A stretch of DNA of 22,227 nt, taken from IMG/VR virus record IMGVR_UViG_3300018432_000052, positions 1-22,227 of that record. One strand, given 5' to 3'. The position numbers and the translations under genes are program-made. The DNA is from a virus. Numbering within the stretch: position 1 is the first letter of the stretch; each line of letters starts with the position of its first letter. The notes beneath the pieces are model-generated. The model saw only the letters and a list, made by a program, of their open reading frames with translations. It was not told where the DNA came from and searched no databases. This document shows positions 13,364 to 21,697 of this stretch, in pieces.

Positions 13364-15639
13364 TGACTGACAGGCTTACTTTAAGGCGTATCATACCAAG
13401 TGGAGGGACACAGGATCAAATCATTGCTGAGCCTGGCGGATGGGTAGGGCATACGATTAAGCTTGAAAGGCATAAAGAATTTCATTCCTTAGTAGAAACA
13501 ATATTCAGTGAAGGTAAATTTACTTTCGTTGGTGATGACCTCATTGATGGTAATGGCGGGGCTGACTTTATCCGGTCTGTTGAACAGATGGACGGGGTGG
13601 ACGCTGAGGTACAATTCATTGCAGAAACAGCCGAAGATGATGTAAACTTTGAAACCTATTTCATAGGCCAGCTTCAATTAGAAGGACTAGAAGAATTACC
13701 AGACAATGAGGTTGAGGTTCCTGTAATTCGTGACGATCTATGGTCAAAGCTTCTACGGCATTGGGATACGCAAGTTGACCTTACGAAGAACGAAGATATT
13801 TTTGGTAATCCGGTTGATCCTGCTATCCCAATTACCGTCACCCTTACAAGTCAAAAAGTAAGGCAAAAATATATCGGTGAATACGGGGAGGATTTTGAAT
13901 TCATTGAGTACAATCTTAATACAAATAAGTATGGGGCTGTAGATTTCGCGAAAGAAACACTTAATGAGATTGATGAAAAACACAATCTGCCAAGACTCGA
14001 CAATCCATCTAAACCATCGCCACTATACACGGTTAAGTATGCAGGCGATTACCTGATTGATATATTTATTTCAACTTCAACATCATTCATTTTTGGCGCT
14101 CCAATTGACCCGGAGGTTGACTTGTTTATACAGATAAATAATGATGCGCCAATAACGATAACAAGAACGGATTTTGCCACTACAAATAAGTTTGAATATA
14201 CCGATACCCTTTCATTACAGGCTGGTGATAGCATTATTCTTTATTTCTGGAAAGATGGCGGAACCATTGCAACTCAATGGGGCGTCTATGGTGAGTCATA
14301 TCTACACATCACGGCAGATACAGTTTTCCCAGAAACACAAGCTCAAGGGTTCTTCATTCATGATGCCATTGCTTATACGATGGCAAGGATCGGCTTAGGT
14401 GATGATATTCTGCGCTCTAATTATCTCGGAAACCCGAATACAAATGCTTGGCAATATGATGAAATCGGATGTGGGTCACGGTTCTTTGTAACCAAAGGGC
14501 TTTTCATAAGAGGCTACACACTTTCAGATAACCCAGATGACCCTACGCAAAGGTATTCACTGCAGGAAAAAGGATTTCAGATTTCATTAAAAGATATTTG
14601 GGACGGTATAAATCCTATCCTATGCTTAGGGCTTGGATATGAAACGCTTGAAGAATCACCCGAGCAACAGGTAATAAGAATTGAAGACCGGCCATATTTT
14701 TATGATAACTCAACCACTTCAATTGATTTTGATTTTGTCTATGATATTAGCAGGTCTTATGATACTGATAAAATATACAAATCTGTCAAGGTGGGATACA
14801 AGAAATGGGAAAGTGAAAAATCTTCCGGTATAGATGATCCGCAAACTAAGCGAACTTATAACATTCCATTCAAACACGTTGGTAAGGAGCTGGTTATTGA
14901 AAGCGAATTCATAGCAGCTTCCCTCGCATGGGAAACAACCCGCAGGATGTCTATTGAAAAATCATCAGATTTTAAACTTGATAATGACAATTTCATTCTG
15001 GCAATAAATATTGATGACATCACTCCTGATGAAAGTCCGGAGGTTTATCTGCCAGAATTGGATGAGAATTTTATAGCTGTTACAAACCTGCTCCATCCCG
15101 ATACACGCTATAATCTTACCTTAACTCCATTAAGGAATCTATTAAGGTGGGGACATCAGATTTTGGGATGCCTTCAGGAATACCCTTCATATTCAATAAA
15201 ATTTGGATCAGGTGAAGGTAATTATGACATGGAGTCACACTATGATTGTTCAGTAGGTGAGGAATGTATAGGCGTGATTTGCTCGTCACCGATATCAGAA
15301 AGTGATGACATAGATTTATCGGTACATGGCGAAACTATAGGATATACACATCTACCAATGGAATATCCTGTAAACCTTCCAATGTCTTTGGATGAGTATA
15401 AAACAATATCAGAAAATAGAAATATTTCATTCGGGATTTCCAAAACAAACACCGGTCACACGAAATTTTTCATTAAGGAATGCACTTATAATAAGCGTGA
15501 TGGTACTGCTGATCTTTTAGGATGGCCGGTAACATTCTTTAACGTCAATTCCGCAGAGGCAGCATTGTATGCATTCTTACTTGAAGATGAATCAGGGTAT
15601 ATAGCCCTTGAAAATAATGAATTACTTATAAGAGAATAA
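13363..15639 (+). CDS. large tail protein, probable tail hub/baseplate component
   Basis: A 758-residue protein directly after the tape measure, overlapping it by one base (TGATG). In siphophages this position holds the distal-tail/tail-hub proteins. It looks beta-rich throughout, with an N-terminal region (MTDRLTLRRIIPSGGTQDQI) followed by many short strands, a lectin- or insertion-like segment around 225-330 (SPLYTVKYAGDYLIDIFIST ... SYLHITADTVFP), and a helix-poor second half including DRPYFYDNSTTS and FIKECTYNKRDGTADLLGW. The terminal YAFLLEDESGYIALENNELL resembles repetitive phage tail termini. I recall similar large tail proteins from Bacteroidota prophages but cannot name a domain. Hub role is inferred from order. 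Confidence 0.6.
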   Translation: MTDRLTLRRIIPSGGTQDQIIAEPGGWVGHTIKLERHKEFHSLVETIFSEGKFTFVGDDLIDGNGGADFIRSVEQMDGVDAEVQFIAETAEDDVNFETYFIGQLQLEGLEELPDNEVEVPVIRDDLWSKLLRHWDTQVDLTKNEDIFGNPVDPAIPITVTLTSQKVRQKYIGEYGEDFEFIEYNLNTNKYGAVDFAKETLNEIDEKHNLPRLDNPSKPSPLYTVKYAGDYLIDIFISTSTSFIFGAPIDPEVDLFIQINNDAPITITRTDFATTNKFEYTDTLSLQAGDSIILYFWKDGGTIATQWGVYGESYLHITADTVFPETQAQGFFIHDAIAYTMARIGLGDDILRSNYLGNPNTNAWQYDEIGCGSRFFVTKGLFIRGYTLSDNPDDPTQRYSLQEKGFQISLKDIWDGINPILCLGLGYETLEESPEQQVIRIEDRPYFYDNSTTSIDFDFVYDISRSYDTDKIYKSVKVGYKKWESEKSSGIDDPQTKRTYNIPFKHVGKELVIESEFIAASLAWETTRRMSIEKSSDFKLDNDNFILAINIDDITPDESPEVYLPELDENFIAVTNLLHPDTRYNLTLTPLRNLLRWGHQILGCLQEYPSYSIKFGSGEGNYDMESHYDCSVGEECIGVICSSPISESDDIDLSVHGETIGYTHLPMEYPVNLPMSLDEYKTISENRNISFGISKTNTGHTKFFIKECTYNKRDGTADLLGWPVTFFNVNSAEAALYAFLLEDESGYIALENNELLIRE

Positions 15640-15643
15640 AAAA

Positions 15644-16852
15644 ATGGCAAACGAGAAAATTTCCGGGCTTGAGGCGCTTACCAGTATTAATGGTACTGAA
15701 GAGATACCTGTGGCTAAAGGTGGGGCTAATTATAAAATTAAAATTCCCCGAATAGTAACACCTGAATTATTTGACGCTGTGGGCGATGGCGCTACAGATG
15801 ACACCACCCCATTGCAAAACGCTATCAATTCAGGTAACGTGGTTTTCCTTGCCAATAAAAATTATAGGATTACGTCCACCCTGCAGCTACCACAAGGCTG
15901 TCATATAATGGGTTCCGGTGAATTCTCCACTATTTCAACCGTGGCAGATATTACCATGTTGAATGTTGATGGCCCTGCAGGGGATGACTCACAAGTTTAC
16001 CTTTCAAACTTTACTTTGCTAGGCGATGGACAATCAAATCAAATAGGGTTTTACTGTGTAGCTACAGGAACCGACTTCTTCACAAAGAACAAACTTTACA
16101 ATATCAACTTCCTGGAATTAGGGGGCAGTGGACTTTTTATAGGTAGTGAGCAAATTTCCTTTATCGGATGTGTTGATGCTGTAAGTTGTTTCGCTCAAAA
16201 CTGCGGGGTCGGGTTTAATGTAGATATAAAATGTGAATACAACCACTTTTTAGACTGTAAAGCTTTCTCAAATACAGTGGGCGTTAAGATCGCAGGCGGG
16301 AACAACTCTTGGGTAGGTGGGGGTATCGAGTTTAACGACATTGGCATCCAAATGCGCACCGGATTGAACTCAGGGAAAAGCATATTCGAAGGCGCTACCA
16401 TGAATCACAATGTGCAACTATTGGATTTGTTAGGAGTAACCGCAGGTGTAAAGTTTCAGGGAAATTACATGGTGTTTGGTTCATGGTCTATCGAGGACTG
16501 CAATAATGTAAAGTTCTACAATAACACAATTAACACAGTGACTGATACCATAACCATTACAAACTGTACGCTGACAGAATTTAAGTGCAACAACTTCACC
16601 ACAGATCATACGCTTGCAATTACTGGGGATCTTCCTTTATGGTTAGGTAATACTTGGGATTTAGGGAATGTGCCAGCAGGTGTTTATGAATCTGTACAGG
16701 CATCACTGGCACTTATGAATTCGTCAGGACTCTATTGGGACGATCCAAACGTTGACGGAACATGGAGATTAATTCAGTCAGGAGATAACCTTGTTTTCCA
16801 GCAACGGGAAGCAGGTTCTTACGTGACTAAAAGTACTATAAGCGGGGCTTAA
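15644..16852 (+). CDS. right-handed beta-helix tailspike / receptor-binding protein
   Basis: A 402-residue tailspike. Residues 1-35 form a short attachment module (MANEKISGLEALTSINGTEE then IPVAKGGANYKIKI), a form common in phage fibre N-termini. At 43-61 is the pectate-lyase-3 signature FDAVGDGATDDTTPLQNAI, which opens a beta-helix seen as repeating short strands with Asn and aromatic stacking (QISFIGCVDAVSCFAQNCGVG, CNNVKFYNNTINTV). The C-terminus after 360 (NVDGTWRLIQSGDNLVFQQR) forms a small separate domain. This fold binds or cleaves surface polysaccharides; the active-site residues cannot be placed by eye, so depolymerase activity is possible but unproven. It lies four bases after the hub-like gene and before another tail gene. 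Confidence 0.8.
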   Translation: MANEKISGLEALTSINGTEEIPVAKGGANYKIKIPRIVTPELFDAVGDGATDDTTPLQNAINSGNVVFLANKNYRITSTLQLPQGCHIMGSGEFSTISTVADITMLNVDGPAGDDSQVYLSNFTLLGDGQSNQIGFYCVATGTDFFTKNKLYNINFLELGGSGLFIGSEQISFIGCVDAVSCFAQNCGVGFNVDIKCEYNHFLDCKAFSNTVGVKIAGGNNSWVGGGIEFNDIGIQMRTGLNSGKSIFEGATMNHNVQLLDLLGVTAGVKFQGNYMVFGSWSIEDCNNVKFYNNTINTVTDTITITNCTLTEFKCNNFTTDHTLAITGDLPLWLGNTWDLGNVPAGVYESVQASLALMNSSGLYWDDPNVDGTWRLIQSGDNLVFQQREAGSYVTKSTISGA

Positions 16853-16856
16853 AAAT

Positions 16857-17609
16857 ATGACAATATCTAATGCGCAGCCTATTCAATTTTGGCTAATAGA
16901 TGAGGACACATTTAATGAAACGGAAGTTGAAGGTATAAATCATACTTGTTGGTGTCAACCGTTTAATTGTGATCAAGAAATCCCTGTAGAGGTCACGGAC
17001 ACCGAAGGACTGACTTATCAACTTGACATCTTGGAAGGTGAGGATGTTATTGAAACATTAGACCTGGAAGAGGTGGAGAATGGATTGTATAGGCTGATTT
17101 TTAACCATGATGATATTACCCCGGAAATCTGTAATACAAAAATCGCTTATCAATTAAAGAAAAACAGTGTATCGGTTTATAAATCAGATTGCGCACATGT
17201 TAAAACCAACCACTCAAATACCGTACTTATTGAATATTGGAATAATCGGAACTTTGCCGGCCTGGTATACTCAGACACCTCACCGGTAACTCATTTCTTC
17301 CTTCGTGTCCCTTGTGTTTTCTTTCACAATAGATTTCCGCAGGAAGATAAAGCTTTTGAGCGCACAAGCTCAACCGTAATCACAGCATCCAAGATCAAGA
17401 AGCAAAGATTGATGCAGATTGAGCACGCACCCGATTACTTTCATGAAAAGCTTTTATTGGCATTAACTCACCACAATGTTTTAATAGACGGTAAGTACTG
17501 GAAGAAAGAAGAAGCCTACGAAAAGGATGAAGGTGACATAAAATACCCTTTGAAAAAGGCTACTGTTTGGCTGACTGAGAAAAATTCACCTGTTAGGAAT
17601 GTTTTATAA
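16857..17609 (+). CDS. conserved tail-associated protein of Bacteroidota phages, 250 aa
   Basis: A 250-residue protein placed after the tailspike and ending before a terminator. It has a Cys-rich N-terminal segment (CWCQPFNC, about 31-38) followed by a beta-sandwich-like stretch (YQLDILEGEDVIETLDLEEV, GLYRLIFNHDDITPEICNTK), then CAHVKTNHSNTVLIEYWNNR, FAGLVYSDTSPVTHFFLRVP, and a C-terminal KKATVWLTEKNSPVRNVL. I recall the same order of blocks in tail or baseplate-region proteins of Bacteroidota prophages, without a name. Ig-like or carbohydrate-binding folding would fit the beta content. It is the last gene of the tail transcript. Confidence 0.6.
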   Translation: MTISNAQPIQFWLIDEDTFNETEVEGINHTCWCQPFNCDQEIPVEVTDTEGLTYQLDILEGEDVIETLDLEEVENGLYRLIFNHDDITPEICNTKIAYQLKKNSVSVYKSDCAHVKTNHSNTVLIEYWNNRNFAGLVYSDTSPVTHFFLRVPCVFFHNRFPQEDKAFERTSSTVITASKIKKQRLMQIEHAPDYFHEKLLLALTHHNVLIDGKYWKKEEAYEKDEGDIKYPLKKATVWLTEKNSPVRNVL

Positions 17610-17651
17610 GTTAATTTTTTTATATTTTTACATTGAATTGGCACTTCTGTG

Positions 17652-17680
17652 CGCCTTTATCCAAAAAGGCGTAGTTTTTT
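17652..17680 (+). terminator. rho-independent terminator
   Basis: CGCCTTT (17652-17658) pairs with AAAGGCG (17665-17671) around a six-base loop, followed by TAG and six T residues (17675-17680). It lies 43 bases after the stop of the tail-associated gene and about 30 before the next start, closing the upstream tail transcript. The gap (17610-17711) must therefore also carry the promoter of the next gene or receive read-through; no clear TTTG/TAnnTTTG pair is visible. Confidence 0.8.
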
Positions 17681-17711
17681 ATCTTCTTAATTTTTTTCAT
17701 TCACATACAAC

Positions 17712-18251
17712 ATGGCTGATATTTTTTGCAGCACTGATGTAGATGACTACACTCAGAAAGACTGCGGAATTGATAGAGCTGGTATCGTTGCTATTGCTTT
17801 TATTGACCCGGACGCGTACTCGGATGTACCGTCAAATGTAAACCTTGAAACCGCTTCATGGTGGACCGATCTTCAAGCGGAAAGCCCTCCTAATATTTTC
17901 ATCGCGACTAAAACACGCGGAGAATACCAGGGAGGCACACCTACTGAAGAAGAAGGATTCGGGCAATCACCTACACAAGTGACGGGAGCAAACCACGAAT
18001 TACCAATTGAATTTGAAGGCCTCGAAGAAAACAGGGATTTCGTTGAAGGGATCAACCGGAGAAAATGGAGGGTTGCCTTCGTTACTTCTGGCGGATTACT
18101 TCACTACGTTCACACACCTGGCACCGCTTACTTTACCGAAAAGATTGCTAAGGCTCCAACGTCTGGCGCTTTCTGGGGTGGCGTTGTTAAGTGGCAGGAC
18201 TATTCAAACCCTGTTATCGTTGAAGCACCGGATGACGTTTTTGACGAATAA
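17712..18251 (+). CDS. probable major tail (tube) protein
   Basis: A 179-residue protein of roughly tail-tube size. It begins MADIFCSTDVDDYTQKDCGI, then GIVAIAFIDPDAYSDV, a middle TKTRGEYQGGTPTEEEGFGQ with the glycine and acidic pattern of tube subunits, NHELPIEFEGLEENRDFVEG, and a C-terminal strand-rich KWRVAFVTSGGLLHYVH. Its isolation between a terminator upstream and one that begins at its stop suggests a strongly, separately expressed structural gene, typical for tail tube or major capsid proteins. Capsid is less likely from length and composition. The start at ATG 17712 has an A/T-rich leader, normal for Bacteroidota. Confidence 0.55.
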   Translation: MADIFCSTDVDDYTQKDCGIDRAGIVAIAFIDPDAYSDVPSNVNLETASWWTDLQAESPPNIFIATKTRGEYQGGTPTEEEGFGQSPTQVTGANHELPIEFEGLEENRDFVEGINRRKWRVAFVTSGGLLHYVHTPGTAYFTEKIAKAPTSGAFWGGVVKWQDYSNPVIVEAPDDVFDE

Positions 18252-18279
18252 AGGAGGGGGGTTCTCTCCTTTATTTTTT
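18250..18279 (+). terminator. rho-independent terminator overlapping a stop codon
   Basis: AAAGGAG (18250-18256) pairs with CTCCTTT (18266-18272), extendable by one wobble and one G-C pair (18257-18265, 18258-18264), and six T residues follow at 18274-18279. The 5' arm begins inside the TAA stop of the probable tail tube gene, so transcription ends immediately after it. The portal gene starts at 18298. Confidence 0.8.
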
Positions 18280-18297
18280 CTTTTCTGAAATTCTGCA

Positions 18298-20118
18298 ATG
18301 GAATATCTAAATGATGATATAGAAAAATTCCTGAAAAAGGTATGTGTCCCGCATGATGAAAAGGACGCTCACAAAACCCTTCAGGAAAATTGCCATCAAG
18401 CCTATAAAGACGCATGCGACCATTATGAAGAAATGGCCGTGCATGTCTATGGTACACAACCGCGCTCACTGCTTGAAAAGATCAGGCCCAGGGAAGACCC
18501 TGAAATAAGAGAATACCGGCTTGCGTCTTATCGCCCTATTACAAAATCGACTTGTAAAAAGGCCATCAACGTAATCAATAAAATCTTCAACCCTAAATTT
18601 TCATCAATAAGGTTTGAGGATAACGCCAAGGCGCAATTATTAAAAAGGTATTCATTGGAGGATTACCCACGATTTAACAGTGTGGTAAATTACCTTTCAG
18701 ATTACGCTTTAAAGAAAGGCTTCGCTGATCCAAATGCAATATTTTTAGTCCAGCCTTACAAGCTTCCGTACTCCACTACAGAAAGGATAATGCCTTATGT
18801 TTCCTGCTACCTCAGTAAGAACATACATTATATCGATGAGAATTACGCACTTCTTTTCGAGAAATACGAAAGGGATGAAAAGGCGCAAAGATGGTATTAT
18901 ACCTTTGCTGATAAAGTAGGGGTGTATAATCTTTTGATAGAGAAAACGACCTCACAGGATGCCGTAATCACAGAGATCGGCAGGTACATGCACAACCGCG
19001 GTAAACTTCCTTTCTGGTTTTTAGGTGGGGAGTATTCCGAAAAATATGAAGGGTTATTTGAATCATTCATCTACCCCGCTGTGCCTTTCTGGGATGAGGT
19101 TATCATGGATCATTCCGACCTTCGCGGGTCTATCCGCATGCACATGTTTCCTCAAAAATGGGAAGTGGCTGATGAATGCGATTATATTGAAGATGGTAAA
19201 TATGGTTGTGAAGGCGGTATAATTTCTCCGGATAAAGGCAAGCCGCACACCTGCCCATCATGTAACGGGGCTGGACGTAAGTCAGTTAAAAGCCCTTATC
19301 AAACATATTGGGTGCCTAAAGACAGGTTTAATAATCCCGATGGTTCGTCAACTGGTTTCAGCGCCCCTTTTGGCTACGTTGAGCCAGGCACAGAGACAAC
19401 CAAATTACTGAAAGAGGAAAGGGACTTAGGATTAAGGAACGGGCTTTCAGCACTTAATATGGATGTTTTAAACAACATGGGAACAAATCAATCAGGTATA
19501 TCAAAAGACATTGACCGGAGAACTGAACTGCAGGAGTTTTTACAGAAAATAGCTGATCAATACTTTTGTGTACATCTTCCCAATATATTTGATTGGTTCG
19601 CGTGGTATATGTTTGGGGTTGAAGAATCAAACAATGAGGAAAGCGTTCGTAAAATTCAGCCAGAGATTTCAAAGCCTGCTGAATTCGATGTGTATACAAC
19701 CGGTGAACTCACCGCGCAGTTACAACAGGCCAAAACCGCAAAAGTAAATCCTTCTTACCTTGCAGTAAAACAAGCCGAAGTCCAGAATAAAGAATTTCAG
19801 ACACACCCTGAGCTATTACTCCCCCTTAACCTAGAATTGAAGCTTGACCCGCTGGCTGAACAAACCAGGGAGGATGTTACTATGATGCTGATGAATCAGA
19901 CGGTTACAAAACATTCAGCTATTATTCATGACAATATCCGGGCTTTCGTAAAACGTGCTTTAGAAGAGGATGAAAGTTTTGCAGACAAGGAGTACTCCGA
20001 GCAAATGGAAATCCTGAAAGGCTTTGCTGAAGAAATTATTGAAGAAAATCAGGTTCAGCTTGACATGACTTTATTGGAAGATCCGATAGAAAAAGATGAA
20101 CCTATCCCCGCTGAATGA
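18298..20118 (+). CDS. portal protein
   Basis: Forms the dodecameric ring through which DNA enters and leaves the capsid. The 606-residue product opens with acidic helices, contains SYRPITKSTCKKAINVINKI and YSLEDYPRFNSVVNYLSDYA (portal clip/wing region), and later TGELTAQLQQAKTAKVNP and the helical C-terminus EDVTMMLMNQTVTKHSAIIH. Between them is a metal-binding insert: C294, C304, C319 and C322 in CPSCNGAGRKSVKSPYQTYW, a CxxCxGxG knuckle that I recall in portals of Bacteroidota phages. Length is at the upper end for the family. It is coupled to the Mu gpF-like gene by ATGA, the usual portal-minor head pair. The portal call rests on that pairing, length and the C-terminal helices. Confidence 0.75.
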   Translation: MEYLNDDIEKFLKKVCVPHDEKDAHKTLQENCHQAYKDACDHYEEMAVHVYGTQPRSLLEKIRPREDPEIREYRLASYRPITKSTCKKAINVINKIFNPKFSSIRFEDNAKAQLLKRYSLEDYPRFNSVVNYLSDYALKKGFADPNAIFLVQPYKLPYSTTERIMPYVSCYLSKNIHYIDENYALLFEKYERDEKAQRWYYTFADKVGVYNLLIEKTTSQDAVITEIGRYMHNRGKLPFWFLGGEYSEKYEGLFESFIYPAVPFWDEVIMDHSDLRGSIRMHMFPQKWEVADECDYIEDGKYGCEGGIISPDKGKPHTCPSCNGAGRKSVKSPYQTYWVPKDRFNNPDGSSTGFSAPFGYVEPGTETTKLLKEERDLGLRNGLSALNMDVLNNMGTNQSGISKDIDRRTELQEFLQKIADQYFCVHLPNIFDWFAWYMFGVEESNNEESVRKIQPEISKPAEFDVYTTGELTAQLQQAKTAKVNPSYLAVKQAEVQNKEFQTHPELLLPLNLELKLDPLAEQTREDVTMMLMNQTVTKHSAIIHDNIRAFVKRALEEDESFADKEYSEQMEILKGFAEEIIEENQVQLDMTLLEDPIEKDEPIPAE

Positions 20119-21014
20119 CACCGGATGAACTCAGTGATGAACTTGATGGTATAGCCGGCCGCGCTCAATCCAGGCTATTAAAGCAGATTGCCAAAACTAA
20201 TAAAGCTCTATTCAATCAGATGGAGCTTTTACTGGTTAAACTGGAATTATCACCTGATGGGACAATAAAGCAAAGCCAATTTAACCGTAAAATACTTGCT
20301 AAAGTAGATCAGTACTTTAACCGGGCATTTACCAATTCAGGGTATTACCAAAACCTGAATATTCTTACAAAGGTTGTTCTGGAAATGACCGATAAGAACG
20401 CTCTTTACTTTGACTTCATCCTCGACAATTTTACCAAAGATGCGAGGTACCTTAAATCCCTTCAGCGGGAAACAATAAAAACGGTTCAAAGTTATCTGGC
20501 AAATGAAGGGCTTGAAGCCGCAATGAAAAGGCCCATCATTGAGATAATGAACCAAAATTTAAACACCGGGGCGTCCTATAATGATTTGTTGCGGCAAACC
20601 AGGGAGTTTATTTTGGGTTCGGATAAACTCGATCCTACCCTTGTCAGGTATTCAAAACAGATCACCACAGACACCCTTTTTAACTATAACCGGGCACTTC
20701 AGGAAGCAGTAAGCCAGAATGCCGGACTACAATTTTATTACTACTCAGGCGGTGTTATAGACGATACCAGGGACTTCTGTATTTCAAGGGTTGGGAAGTA
20801 CTATCACAAGTCAGAGATTGAACAGTGGGCAAAATTAAGCTGGCAAGGCAAGCGCAAAGGAACGACAGCCAGTACGATCTTTATCTTTGCCGGTGGGTAT
20901 AATTGCCTTCATAAAACAATAGCGGTATCCGAACTTATGGTTCCGGCAGAAGTAATTGAAAGAGCTAAAACTAAAGGATATTACCGCGAGAATGTGAAAT
21001 TGATACCCGCCTGA
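20115..21014 (+). CDS. minor head protein, Mu gpF-like
   Basis: A 299-residue protein following the portal with an ATGA overlap. The N-terminal 200 residues are helical (LLKQIAKTNKALFNQMELLL, IIEIMNQNLNTGASYNDLLR). The C-terminal part carries the Mu gpF / SPP1 gp7 type motif: YYYSGGVIDDTRDFCISRVG at about 210-229, KYYHKSEIEQW, a STIFIFAGGYNCLHK segment and PAEVIE. In that family a Cys/His cluster (C-x-GG-x-NC-x-H form) probably binds metal. The protein is a minor capsid component packed near the portal. The last 34 bases overlap the convergent minus-strand gene. Confidence 0.85.
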   Translation: MTPDELSDELDGIAGRAQSRLLKQIAKTNKALFNQMELLLVKLELSPDGTIKQSQFNRKILAKVDQYFNRAFTNSGYYQNLNILTKVVLEMTDKNALYFDFILDNFTKDARYLKSLQRETIKTVQSYLANEGLEAAMKRPIIEIMNQNLNTGASYNDLLRQTREFILGSDKLDPTLVRYSKQITTDTLFNYNRALQEAVSQNAGLQFYYYSGGVIDDTRDFCISRVGKYYHKSEIEQWAKLSWQGKRKGTTASTIFIFAGGYNCLHKTIAVSELMVPAEVIERAKTKGYYRENVKLIPA

Positions 21015-21442
21015 TATAATCCACCAAATACATTACTTAACGGGTGGTTGTATCTTGTGACTATCTCAAATCTTTTAATTGAATAAGAAATCCCGGCAAC
21101 GGCATCCATCTTCCCTTGGCTTAAAGGTTCGGATTCGTCAGTAACATTGTGCGATCCATAAACACCTATCTGAAAGCCGGCATTTAAACTGAGGTTTTTG
21201 ATAGGATAAAACCGGTATGCGAATGTGCCGTTCAATGAGTTGTTTTCAAGCATCCCTGATTTTTGGGATATAAATTGAATTTCTCCAAGGAAGCCGGAAT
21301 GATCTGACATCTTTTTGGTTGTTCCGATGGTGGCGTAATAACTTACTTCTTCCGAATAAGTAGCCCCGGCACCAATGTAATACGATTGTGAAAAGCTTGA
21401 GATGGTGACAAAAACAAAGAGGATTGATAATAGTGTTTTCAT
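20981..21442 (-). CDS. outer-membrane beta-barrel protein (moron)
   Basis: The only convincing minus-strand gene. I chose ATG at 21442 (minus): it gives a textbook signal peptide, MKTLLSILFVFVTISSFSQS, with cleavage probably after SQS; longer frames upstream are poor. The 153-residue product then shows alternating strands with aromatic girdles (YYIGAGATYSEEVSYYATIG; GFQIGVYGSHNV) and ends AGINFTFSR, consistent with an eight-stranded OmpX/OmpA-like barrel of Bacteroidota type. A reverse-oriented, self-contained gene among head genes is a classical moron; lambda Lom is a known analogue. Possible roles are superinfection exclusion, adhesion or receptor masking. A palindrome, TTACAATGTAA at 21486-21496, and a terminator hairpin lie upstream. 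It overlaps the gpF-like gene by 34 bases. Confidence 0.8.
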   Translation of the reverse strand: MKTLLSILFVFVTISSFSQSYYIGAGATYSEEVSYYATIGTTKKMSDHSGFLGEIQFISQKSGMLENNSLNGTFAYRFYPIKNLSLNAGFQIGVYGSHNVTDESEPLSQGKMDAVAGISYSIKRFEIVTRYNHPLSNVFGGLYQAGINFTFSR

Positions 21443-21485
21443 GACTTTTTTCTTTAAAGGTAATCGAATACCGTGCCAGACGACA

Positions 21486-21496
21486 TTACAATGTAA
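21486..21496. promoter_or_regulatory. palindrome in the leader of the beta-barrel gene
   Basis: TTACA-A-TGTAA is a perfect 5+1+5 palindrome, 44 bases upstream of the barrel gene start on the minus strand, between its upstream terminator and the coding region, where a promoter must lie. It could be an operator. Short palindromes of this size arise by chance at appreciable rates. Confidence 0.25.
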
Positions 21497-21507
21497 GGAA
21501 ATCAAAC

Positions 21508-21549
21508 AAAAAAAAGCCCTATCCTCTAAGTCAACACGGATAGGGCTTT
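21508..21549 (-). terminator. strong terminator, T-tract on the minus strand
   Basis: AAAGCCCTATCC (21513-21524) and GGATAGGGCTTT (21538-21549) form a perfect 12-bp stem with a 13-base loop. On the minus strand the stem is followed by eight T residues (complement of 21508-21515), an ideal intrinsic terminator. On the plus strand only TTTG follows, so it works weakly there, if at all. It lies about 65 bases upstream of the barrel gene, shielding it from minus-strand read-through and implying its own promoter between 21443 and 21507. Confidence 0.7.
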
Positions 21550-21697
21550 GTATTTCCTCACCTGTATTAGTTGATGTCACAGGGCACTGTAAAGATAAGG
21601 CATTTTATGAAAATTGTCGAATGTGGATATACTTATTCTTTAATGCCGGTCGAAAAGTATGTTGATTTACCTAACATTTTTAATCAGTTTCTTTTTT

